DNA from: Myxococcota bacterium
Lineage (GTDB): Bacteria; Myxococcota_A; Polyangia; HGW-17
Length of the DNA: 5,755 nt
Direction of reading: 5' to 3'
NCBI GenBank assembly: GCA_018821745.1
Contig: JAHJLU010000609.1
Location: forward strand, 1-5,755
The position numbers were made by a program, and so were the translations under genes. Positions 1-5,268 of this stretch are shown in pieces. The first letter of the stretch is position 1. The number at the start of each line of letters is the position of its first letter. The notes under the pieces were generated by a model. That model ran no database searches, was not told where the DNA came from, and saw only the letters and a list, made by a program, of their open reading frames with translations.

Positions 1-2
1 CT

Positions 3-905
3 CCCATGACCCTGGAGGCCATGAAGGCGGCACACTTCGGTGAGAGCGCCCTGGTCTCCTTTGTCCTCATCGGGTTCTTCTCCTACCCCGTGATCACCAT
101 CCTCTTCGGAAAATGGCCCATCCGTCCCTCAAATCTTGAGCAGCCCCAGGCGGGGTTTGCGGAGCTGGGCTGGACCTCTCTGGTGACCCTCTTCTTTTTT
201 GTGATCCTCATTGTCCCCTTTTGGGGAATGGTATACTCCAAGGCCCTTGGGTCCTCCTTCGGGCTCAACACTCCCTGGTGGACTTCAATCAACGGTACCA
301 GTCATCTCCACTGGGTCTTCGGCTGGTGGGAATGGTCCATTATAGCCCTGTTCATGACCGCCAACGTCTGGAGAGGGAAACCATGGAGCCTCATCAAGCT
401 TCCCCAGCCCCTGAAAGGCCTCATCTCCATGACAGGGATTTTCGCCATCGGGTATCTCATGGCGATTCTCTGTGTCAAGATTATCCCCCTGTGGATTGGC
501 TCCGATACCATCGCCACTCTCAAGGCGGCCAAACCGGGTAACGCCGAGTACATTCGCTTCCTGTGGTATCACGCCGCGGAGATCGCCGGTTTCATGCTCA
601 TCCCCTTTTTGGTGTGGCACCACTACTTCGAGGATCGTACTCCCTTTAAAGACGTTGACGGCTGGGCCGCCTTTGCCTTCCGTACAGCGGGTGTCCTCAT
701 CTTCGGTGTGCTCAACTATCTCTTCTTTTATTACGCTAACTTCGGCCACTGGGGACTGGGTAACTCCCACATGACCTCCATGTCCCACCGTTTCATCCAC
801 GGTGAGTCCCTGGTGTGGAACTTCTGGTGGATCATTCCCCTGCTGTGGAACGACTGGTTCTTCGGCAAGTGGGGCTTCTTCAAAGAGAACAAAGCCGCCC
901 ACTGA
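3..905 (+). CDS. Polytopic membrane protein, aromatic- and histidine-rich, 5' end probably outside window
   Basis: I do not recognise this family. From the first in-window ATG (base 6) there are 299 residues with about seven hydrophobic segments, near residues 15-35, 55-78, 99-120, 138-160, 183-206, 221-244 and 267-287, so it is an inner-membrane protein. It is unusually rich in Trp, Phe and Tyr (for example WW at 91-92, 107-108 and 274-275). Histidines cluster at segment edges: H100 and H102, H189, HH at 205-206, H248, H255, H261 and H265. Such clusters could bind metal or haem, but no diagnostic motif is present. The frame is open to the window edge. The ATG at 6 has no visible ribosome binding site, and the ATG at 21 has a GGAGG only two bases away, so the gene most likely starts upstream. 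It ends with TGA at 903-905, and no clear terminator follows. Coding is certain; function is unknown. Confidence 0.82.
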   Translation, partial: PMTLEAMKAAHFGESALVSFVLIGFFSYPVITILFGKWPIRPSNLEQPQAGFAELGWTSLVTLFFFVILIVPFWGMVYSKALGSSFGLNTPWWTSINGTSHLHWVFGWWEWSIIALFMTANVWRGKPWSLIKLPQPLKGLISMTGIFAIGYLMAILCVKIIPLWIGSDTIATLKAAKPGNAEYIRFLWYHAAEIAGFMLIPFLVWHHYFEDRTPFKDVDGWAAFAFRTAGVLIFGVLNYLFFYYANFGHWGLGNSHMTSMSHRFIHGESLVWNFWWIIPLLWNDWFFGKWGFFKENKAAH

Positions 906-992
906 CCCCTCCCGCCATTTCTCCATCCCGGAAATAATCAGACAATCAATCCCCTGTGGCCTGCGTGATTGCGCAAGTATGCGAGCGTTTGG

Positions 993-1319
993 TTACCTGT
1001 TTTCCTGACGTCTTTGGTTCCGGTCTTCTTGATGCGCTTTTATCCGGGCCAGTTGAATGATTGCCCCGCCTGCGATGGCGGCGCTGGCCATTTTGGGACT
1101 ACTTGTCCCAGGGTGCTTTTCACAGACGCATCCGGCGCTGTTCATGACAATAATAACCGCTGACAGGGTGAGTCCCATTCCCATGCAGTGTTTCTCACAG
1201 TTGGGGACTGTCTGTGTGGGGATAGCACGTGTGGTGGCCTGTCTGATTTCCGGGTTACAACCGGCTGTAATCAGTGTTAATACTGCCGCAAGAAGGGAAA
1301 AATAAAAAAGTTTCTTCAT
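993..1319 (-). CDS. Small cysteine-containing lipoprotein
   Basis: A 108-residue protein with a lipoprotein signal peptide: MKK, a hydrophobic stretch at 4-19, then a lipobox ending TAGC with C21 as the predicted lipidated cysteine. Asn at +2 does not match the Asp retention signal known from E. coli, so outer-membrane sorting is plausible. The mature part has C41 and C45 (CEKHC), a hydrophobic Gly/Met-containing stretch at 46-63, then C64 and C66 (GCVCEKH). The tetrapeptide CEKH thus occurs twice. A second Ala/Gly-rich hydrophobic patch at 78-91 leads to a polar, Arg/Gln-rich tail. The open frame extends upstream, but the start at 1319 is chosen because AAAGGAG lies 8 bases before the ATG and the signal peptide begins exactly there. 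It stands alone on this strand between two plus-strand genes. No named family is recognised; envelope location is fairly sure. Confidence 0.85.
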   Translation of the reverse strand: MKKLFYFSLLAAVLTLITAGCNPEIRQATTRAIPTQTVPNCEKHCMGMGLTLSAVIIVMNSAGCVCEKHPGTSSPKMASAAIAGGAIIQLARIKAHQEDRNQRRQENR

Positions 1320-1327
1320 GATATATT

Positions 1328-1334
1328 CTCCTTT
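1328..1334 (-). promoter_or_regulatory. Ribosome binding site deciding the lipoprotein start
   Basis: On the minus strand AAAGGAG sits 8 bases upstream of the ATG at 1319. It selects this start over the open frame that continues upstream to 1493. Confidence 0.75.
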
Positions 1335-1411
1335 GGGAATTGGGGATATTTTGATGAGCATCAGCTGTTGGACCCTGAAAAACCAGTTTTGGTACCCTTT
1401 TTTTTCATAAA

Positions 1412-1440
1412 ATGACCATCTAAAATGGAGAGGTAATAAT
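1412..1440 (+). promoter_or_regulatory. Candidate sigma70-like promoter for the discoidin-like gene
   Basis: ATGACC (1412-1417, 4 of 6 to TTGACA) and AATAAT (1435-1440, 5 of 6 to TATAAT) are separated by 17 bases. They lie in the AT-rich divergent intergenic region 1320-1495. Transcription would start near 1447 and give a leader of roughly 50 bases. I found no equally good promoter facing the lipoprotein gene on the other strand. The prediction is by consensus matching only. Confidence 0.35.
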
Positions 1441-1483
1441 GGGCGTTGCGTGAAGGGGGAATATGGGCGATAGTTTGCACCAC

Positions 1484-1488
1484 AGGAG
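1484..1488 (+). promoter_or_regulatory. Ribosome binding site deciding the discoidin-like gene start
   Basis: AGGAG lies 7 bases before the ATG at 1496. The earlier in-frame ATG at 1463 has only a purine run (AGGGGGA) two bases away, which is too close to work well. This supports the shorter 156-residue product. Confidence 0.7.
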
Positions 1489-1495
1489 AACAATC

Positions 1496-1966
1496 ATGCG
1501 AAAACAGATCGTCGATTCCAATATCAGCACCAGCGCCGAGGCCAATGGCCCGTGGCTTGACATTGACGCCCTCGCCCGGGTTGAGATTACTTCGGAGGAG
1601 AGCACTCACCCCATTGAAGCGGCACTGATTCCCGGCGATCAGAGCGGGTGGCGCGCGGCCTTCCCCGGGGAGCAGACCATAAAGCTGCTCTTTGATGCCC
1701 CGCAGTTGATCCAGCGGATCTGGCTCCAGTTTGAGGAGACGCAGGTGGAACGTACCCAGGAGTTTCTCCTGCGCTGGTCTGCCGACAAGGGGGAGACCTT
1801 CCGGGAGATCATGCGGCAGCAGTGGAATTTCAGCCCTGCCGGATCAACACAGCAGAAGGAAGAGCTTCATGTGGAGCTCCACCTCGTCACGGTACTGGAA
1901 CTGACAATTATCCCCAACATCAGCGGTGGTGGCATCGCCTCCCTCAAGACCCTGCGTATTGCGTGA
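1496..1966 (+). CDS. Discoidin-like (F5/8 type C-like) beta-sandwich protein, cytosolic
   Basis: A 156-residue protein without signal peptide or membrane segment. The pattern resembles small proteobacterial proteins of the galactose-binding/discoidin fold, which are usually annotated as hypothetical or carbohydrate-binding. Matching elements are WLDIDALARVEITSEE at 20-35, HPIEAALIPG at 38-47, GWRAAFPGEQTIKLLFDAP at 51-69 (the usual bound-ligand or edge-strand region of such jelly rolls), RIWLQFEE at 74-81, RTQEFLLRWS at 86-95, RQQWNFSP at 107-114 and a C-terminal ELTIIP...ASLKTLRIA strand pair at 135-156. No catalytic motif is seen. A ligand-binding or protein-interaction role is inferred from the fold only; the ligand is unknown. 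The lack of an export signal is notable for a fold often found outside the cell. It is transcribed divergently from the small lipoprotein gene and convergently to the SUKH gene. Confidence 0.85.
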   Translation: MRKQIVDSNISTSAEANGPWLDIDALARVEITSEESTHPIEAALIPGDQSGWRAAFPGEQTIKLLFDAPQLIQRIWLQFEETQVERTQEFLLRWSADKGETFREIMRQQWNFSPAGSTQQKEELHVELHLVTVLELTIIPNISGGGIASLKTLRIA

Positions 1967-1995
1967 CCTGAACGTCTGCGTGGAGTATTTTTGCC

Positions 1996-2019
1996 CCGGG
2001 GACTTCACCCATGCCCCGG
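1996..2019. terminator. GC-only inverted repeat between convergent genes, weak terminator candidate
   Basis: CCGGGG (1996-2001) and CCCCGG (2014-2019) can pair as a 6-bp stem with a 12-base loop. The repeat sits in the 53-base gap between the plus-strand stop at 1966 and the minus-strand stop at 2020. Neither strand has a T-tract on its 3' side, so it does not meet the usual intrinsic-terminator pattern. It is listed mainly because of its position. Confidence 0.2.
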
Positions 2020-2559
2020 CTAAATATCTTCATCGGTAAAATTGTCTTCGTGCTCCAGTGCCCGGATGAAGTCTTCGAATGAGGGTGAGAGGTAGATGAT
2101 TCTGTAGTCATCTTCCTGGTCAACATGGACCACCTGGGGTTCTCCGCGGGGGCCGCAGTGCCTGTAGTCCAGGCAGATCATGTCGTGGCCCGCCGAGGGG
2201 CAGTCTGCAAAATAAACGCCAATGTCGGGGTACTTCCACTCCTCAATCCAGAAGCGGCTCCCGAACTTTCCACCCAGAGAGTTAACCTTCTCCCGGCCGA
2301 TGCCGTGGATCCCCGTGATGGCCACGTGGTCTTCGGCCCAGGAGGTGGGTTCCGTGGTGGGCAGACAGGTGCGCACGGGTGTGCCGCCGTTCTGCTGTCG
2401 CATCAACGCCACGTAGGAGGCGGGGAGGGTGTACCCGAGCAGGGCCTGGATTTCGGTGAGCAGCTCTTCGGTAAAGGGAGCGCTGATGTATGCCTCTTCT
2501 GCGTAGTCGTCGTTGTCCCAGAAGTCCGAGAGGTCGAAGTCATTGAAGTAGGTAGTCAT
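2020..2559 (-). CDS. SUKH / SMI1-KNR4 family protein
   Basis: A 179-residue acidic, soluble protein with no signal peptide. SUKH hallmarks are visible: helix TEELLTEIQALLGYTLPASY at 30-49 (the conserved LG-x-x-LP-x-x-Y), then NGG at 57-59, IHGIGR at 84-89, a beta core PDIGVYFADC...GHDMICLDY at 111-132, and the terminal helix FEDFIRAL at 161-168. In the superfamily, many members are immunity proteins that neutralise toxins of contact-dependent or polymorphic systems; others are standalone regulators or scaffolds. No toxin gene, secretion marker or repeat-rich effector adjoins it here, so an immunity role is possible but unsupported. The start at 2559 is preferred over the ATG at 2604 because AGGAG lies 5 bases upstream and the upstream frame covers a promoter-like region. 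The N-terminal 25 residues are rich in Asp, Glu and Phe and lie outside the core domain. Confidence 0.88.
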   Translation of the reverse strand: MTTYFNDFDLSDFWDNDDYAEEAYISAPFTEELLTEIQALLGYTLPASYVALMRQQNGGTPVRTCLPTTEPTSWAEDHVAITGIHGIGREKVNSLGGKFGSRFWIEEWKYPDIGVYFADCPSAGHDMICLDYRHCGPRGEPQVVHVDQEDDYRIIYLSPSFEDFIRALEHEDNFTDEDI

Positions 2560-2564
2560 GGTCT

Positions 2565-2569
2565 CTCCT
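2565..2569 (-). promoter_or_regulatory. Ribosome binding site deciding the SUKH gene start
   Basis: AGGAG on the minus strand is 5 bases before the ATG at 2559. It favours the 179-residue form over an upstream in-frame ATG at 2604. Confidence 0.65.
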
Positions 2570-2575
2570 GAACCG

Positions 2576-2604
2576 AGTGAACCATCGGGTGTGGCTCCTG
2601 TCAA
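2576..2604 (-). promoter_or_regulatory. Candidate promoter of the SUKH gene
   Basis: A consensus -35 box TTGACA (2599-2604) is followed after exactly 17 bases by TTCACT (2576-2581), which matches only 3 of 6 bases of the -10 consensus. Transcription would start near 2569, leaving a leader of about ten bases that barely contains the ribosome binding site. The -35 is strong and the -10 weak, so this is tentative. The rest of the 2605-2722 spacer holds no gene that I can support. Confidence 0.3.
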
Positions 2605-2722
2605 CCCATATGCTCAAAATGTCACCCGGCGCACTTTTCATATCATGGCTGAAAAATTTTCCATTAGTAAAGCGCAGCTCTTTTTTCAGAGAGGCCAGTG
2701 GATAAAAGAGAATGAAAGCCTG

Positions 2723-5209
2723 TCATTCGTTGACGTTGGAGCCCGAGTAGGGGTGGTCACCCCAGGCCTGGACCGAGGCCGACTGGATCAATCCATCGAA
2801 GTAGAAGCGGGCGTTGAGATCCGAGCCTGGTTGGGGGTCGGCTCCCAGGAGGGTGGGCTGTCCCGAAGGCTCCACACCACCCGAGGTGTTGCCGGAGATA
2901 CCGCCCAGTTCGTTGTCGACCCATAAATAGACTCCGCCGTTTCCGTCATAGGCCCCCACCAGGAAGTAGCCGTCAGCACCGTTGATGGAGGCGTTGGGGG
3001 CGGAGAGTCCTGTGGCAGCGATATTGTAAGTGTGATAGACGTAGGTGCCGCCCACCCGTACGCCGAATCGCAACCAGACCGTGCTGCCGTCGTTGTAAAG
3101 CTCCAGGGCGAACCCGCCCGCCTCTGCGGAGTTCATGACAGCCATGGTGCCCGTGAGGCTCGCCAGGGTGTCAAAGTTCAGGTAGGTCGTGACCAGGAAG
3201 CCCTCGGCGCTCTGGGGTGGATGGGAGCCCAGGTTGATGGCCCGCTCCGTGATTCCCGCAGAACTTCGGTAATCCAGTGAGCAGCCATAGCGGTCCTCTC
3301 CCTGGGGATCAAAGTGCAGGGGAGGTGTGCCGGTGGTGAGACCTGTGGGGAGGGTGCCAACGGCAATAGCGCTGCTGGTGAGACCGGCACCGGTGTTGGT
3401 GAGCACTGAGACGGCGGGATCTGCGGCGCTTGTGCATCCACTGGTGTTGATGTAGGCCCAGGTGTTGGTGTCTTCCACCACCTGCCGAGCGAGGTCAATG
3501 CGGTACTCGGCGGTGATCTGATCCACCTCGTCCCGAAGGCCCGCGATGAATGCCTCACCGAAGGAGCCCGGGATGGTATAGACCCCAGTTCCCACTCCCT
3601 GGGCCCGTGCGTAGGCTCTGAGCCCGGGGAGGTGCTTCTGGCGGTAGTCGAACTCCACCAGGTGGAATTGATTTCCCGCCACTATTGCGGCGATCTCTGT
3701 CTGGAACTGGCTTACATCGGCGATGGCGTTTTTTCCATAGAGAACAGAGAACCGGATATAGGGGGCGATGAGGGGGTAGTTGGTCAGGTGGTTGGAGATG
3801 GCCTGGAGGTAATTGAGTTTGGAGTTGAAGGCTCTGAAGAAGATGGGGCGGCCGTTCTTCACAAATTCCCGGTGGGAATTGAACAGATCCAGCAGGGCCA
3901 CGGCGAAATCGTCGGGGGCCATGTCGCCCTCTTTGAGCTCGATGAAGAGCATGGCGCTGGAGGCGGCGAGGGTACTGTCCGCCAGCATTTCGGGGAGGGC
4001 AGGGCTGCCGCCGCAGGAGGCGAGATCCCCGTGGTACACACACAGGGTCCCCTGAGCGTCGGCTATGTCCAGCTCGATGAGATCCGCGCCATTGGTCAGG
4101 GCGCTGTGGATCTTGGAGAGGGCACCGGCGGTGTTGAAGACCTCGTTGGAGGGGCCGTTGTAACAGTTGTGGCAGGAGAGAGGTACCACGTTGCCGATGG
4201 CCGTGGTGGCAAGGTTTGCTCTGGCGACGCCCTGCCAGGGCAGGGGATTGGCAGCGCCAAAGTACTCAACGGTGGTGTCAAAGCTGGCGGCGGGGGAACA
4301 GCCACCCTGGGAGTTGCAGGCGGCGACTTCCAGGGTGTGAAGGCCCTCGGTGAGGCCTGCGGCAGTGTGCTGTTGCGCAATGGTCTGTGTGAAGCTTCCA
4401 CCGTCGAGGCGGAACATGAAGTGATCGGTCCCCACGGGGGAATTCCACAGCCAGACGGGTGCGTCGTGGCCCGCCGAGGGCTCACCGTCGATAACAGGCA
4501 TATCGGGGATGCGCAGGCAGACGGAGGGAGAGGAATCGTCGCAGGTCCATCCGCTTTCTACCGTGCAGTCGGCGGCGCAGCCGTCCCCCGGGGAGGTCCC
4601 GTTATCGTCACATCCTTCCATGGGGCTCTGGGTTTCGCCGTCGCCGCATACGGGCTGGGTGTCGCACCCTGTTGTGTCAAAGGCACATGATTCATCACAG
4701 GCCAGGGTGCCGCCTCCGAGACCCAGGCTCTCGCAGTCACAGTCCGCCAGATCTGTGCCGTCACACTGTTCTTCTCCCTCTGCCAGGTTGTCGCCGCACT
4801 GGGGCGCGCCCTGGCAACCCGATGTGTCGAAGGTGCAGTCGTCGGCACAAGCGAGGGTGCCACCGTCGTATCCGAGGGAATCGCAGGTCTCGGTGCCCAA
4901 CTCCTGGGAATCGCAGGCCTCACCGTACATTGAGTGGAGGACGCCGTCGCCGCATCGCCCCGTGGCTTCGCAGGTATTGAGGTTAAAGGTGCAGTCCGAG
5001 TGGCAGCCCAGCGCACCACCGTAGTAGCCCAGACTGATGCAGGTGCTGTTCCCCAGGTAGGTGTCGTCGCAGTCCTCCCCGTTATCAAGGGAGCCGTTGC
5101 CACAGGGCTCCTCTTCGCCGGGGCTGCCGTTGGCACACGCCAGCAAGAACAGGCTGAGAACAAAAACACAAAGGGCACGAAGATTGTATGGGTGGGTGAG
5201 TATTTTCAT
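2723..5209 (-). CDS. Surface lipoprotein with Cys-rich repeats, PLC-like phosphodiesterase barrel and LamG-like domain
   Basis: An 828-residue exported lipoprotein: hydrophobic signal at 11-24, lipobox LLAC with C25. Four cysteine-rich modules follow at 36-85, 86-137, 138-187 and 188-231. The first three share CGDG...CD...C..LGY.GG.L.C..DC.FD...C; the fourth is the related myxobacterial/DUF4215 type (CDDNG...GDGC...GWTC). An Ig/fibronectin-like region spans about 236-316. A PLC-like TIM barrel spans about 340-580: H347-N348, GADLIELDI with E379 and D381, YHG with H393, IELK with E424, and a closing VDQITAEY segment at 562-569 as in GDPD enzymes. A LamG/ConA-like lectin domain covers about 660-815 (VGAYDGNGGVYLWVD; RFYFDGLIQ). 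Likely role, inferred: surface phospholipase C or phosphodiesterase on lipid or glycerophosphodiester substrates, with the LamG domain perhaps binding glycan. The start at 5209 fits the signal peptide, AAAGGA 8 bases upstream, and its own promoter. The frame is open to 5509, but that part overlaps the ABC gene. Confidence 0.9.
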   Translation of the reverse strand: MKILTHPYNLRALCVFVLSLFLLACANGSPGEEEPCGNGSLDNGEDCDDTYLGNSTCISLGYYGGALGCHSDCTFNLNTCEATGRCGDGVLHSMYGEACDSQELGTETCDSLGYDGGTLACADDCTFDTSGCQGAPQCGDNLAEGEEQCDGTDLADCDCESLGLGGGTLACDESCAFDTTGCDTQPVCGDGETQSPMEGCDDNGTSPGDGCAADCTVESGWTCDDSSPSVCLRIPDMPVIDGEPSAGHDAPVWLWNSPVGTDHFMFRLDGGSFTQTIAQQHTAAGLTEGLHTLEVAACNSQGGCSPAASFDTTVEYFGAANPLPWQGVARANLATTAIGNVVPLSCHNCYNGPSNEVFNTAGALSKIHSALTNGADLIELDIADAQGTLCVYHGDLASCGGSPALPEMLADSTLAASSAMLFIELKEGDMAPDDFAVALLDLFNSHREFVKNGRPIFFRAFNSKLNYLQAISNHLTNYPLIAPYIRFSVLYGKNAIADVSQFQTEIAAIVAGNQFHLVEFDYRQKHLPGLRAYARAQGVGTGVYTIPGSFGEAFIAGLRDEVDQITAEYRIDLARQVVEDTNTWAYINTSGCTSAADPAVSVLTNTGAGLTSSAIAVGTLPTGLTTGTPPLHFDPQGEDRYGCSLDYRSSAGITERAINLGSHPPQSAEGFLVTTYLNFDTLASLTGTMAVMNSAEAGGFALELYNDGSTVWLRFGVRVGGTYVYHTYNIAATGLSAPNASINGADGYFLVGAYDGNGGVYLWVDNELGGISGNTSGGVEPSGQPTLLGADPQPGSDLNARFYFDGLIQSASVQAWGDHPYSGSNVNE
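4517..5104 (-). repeat. Four tandem cysteine-rich modules in the lipoprotein
   Basis: Protein-level tandem repeats of about 44-52 residues, in DNA at 4955-5104, 4799-4954, 4649-4798 and 4517-4648. Modules 1 and 2 have six cysteines each in the same order (C36, 47, 57, 69, 73, 80; C86, 99, 109, 121, 125, 132). Module 3 has a seventh (C157 and C159 as CDC). Module 4 is a shorter GDGC variant. Such modules are expected to be disulfide-bonded after export and probably act as a rigid stalk. The DNA repeats have diverged and are not exact. Confidence 0.8.
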
Positions 5210-5217
5210 GGACCATA

Positions 5218-5223
5218 TCCTTT
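5218..5223 (-). promoter_or_regulatory. Ribosome binding site of the PLC-like lipoprotein gene
   Basis: AAAGGA on the minus strand lies 8 bases before the ATG at 5209. It supports this start over the in-frame ATG at 5269, which overlaps the ABC gene stop. Confidence 0.65.
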
Positions 5224-5235
5224 GTACGTGCGGGC

Positions 5236-5264
5236 ATTTTAGCGAGAATACGCCGTCATGACAA
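5236..5264 (-). promoter_or_regulatory. Sigma70-type promoter of the PLC-like lipoprotein gene
   Basis: TTGTCA (5259-5264, 5 of 6 to consensus) and TAAAAT (5236-5241, 5 of 6) are separated by exactly 17 bases. They lie in the 59-base gap after the ABC transporter stop. The predicted start of transcription, near 5229, leaves a leader of about 20 bases containing the AAAGGA site. This suggests the lipoprotein gene can be transcribed independently of the ABC gene. Confidence 0.6.
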
Positions 5265-5268
5265 GACA

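Noticed and set aside
285..926. A 213-residue minus-strand frame opposite the membrane protein gene
   Set aside because: The plus-strand frame has coherent membrane segments; the antisense product is low-complexity Gly/Glu/Val with no motif.
1376..1409. Short inverted repeat ACCA-GTTT-TGGT followed by a run of T on the plus strand, considered as a terminator
   Set aside because: The stem is only 4 bp, and no plus-strand gene ends nearby (the closest ends at 905).
2678..2710. Inverted repeat CTCTTTT...AAAAGAG after the large lipoprotein gene, considered as a terminator
   Set aside because: The stem is AT-rich with a 19-base loop and no T-tract follows on the minus strand.
2558..2926. A 122-residue plus-strand frame spanning the spacer and the end of the lipoprotein gene
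   Set aside because: It overlaps the SUKH promoter and ribosome binding site and the LamG-coding end on the other strand, and its product has no recognisable features.
4019..4192. Spider-type sphingomyelinase D similarity, because of the YHG motif and GAxxIExD segment
   Set aside because: Spacing from the first His to the Glu is 32 residues, as in PI-PLC, and not about 20 as in SMase D. The His-Asn pair and IELK strand also fit PI-PLC/GDPD better.
3632..4690. A 352-residue open frame on the plus strand opposite the large lipoprotein gene
   Set aside because: It lies wholly antisense to a frame with clear domains and motifs. Its product is Gly/Val/Glu-rich, shows no domain and has no ribosome binding site I could identify. 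High GC content makes such antisense frames common.
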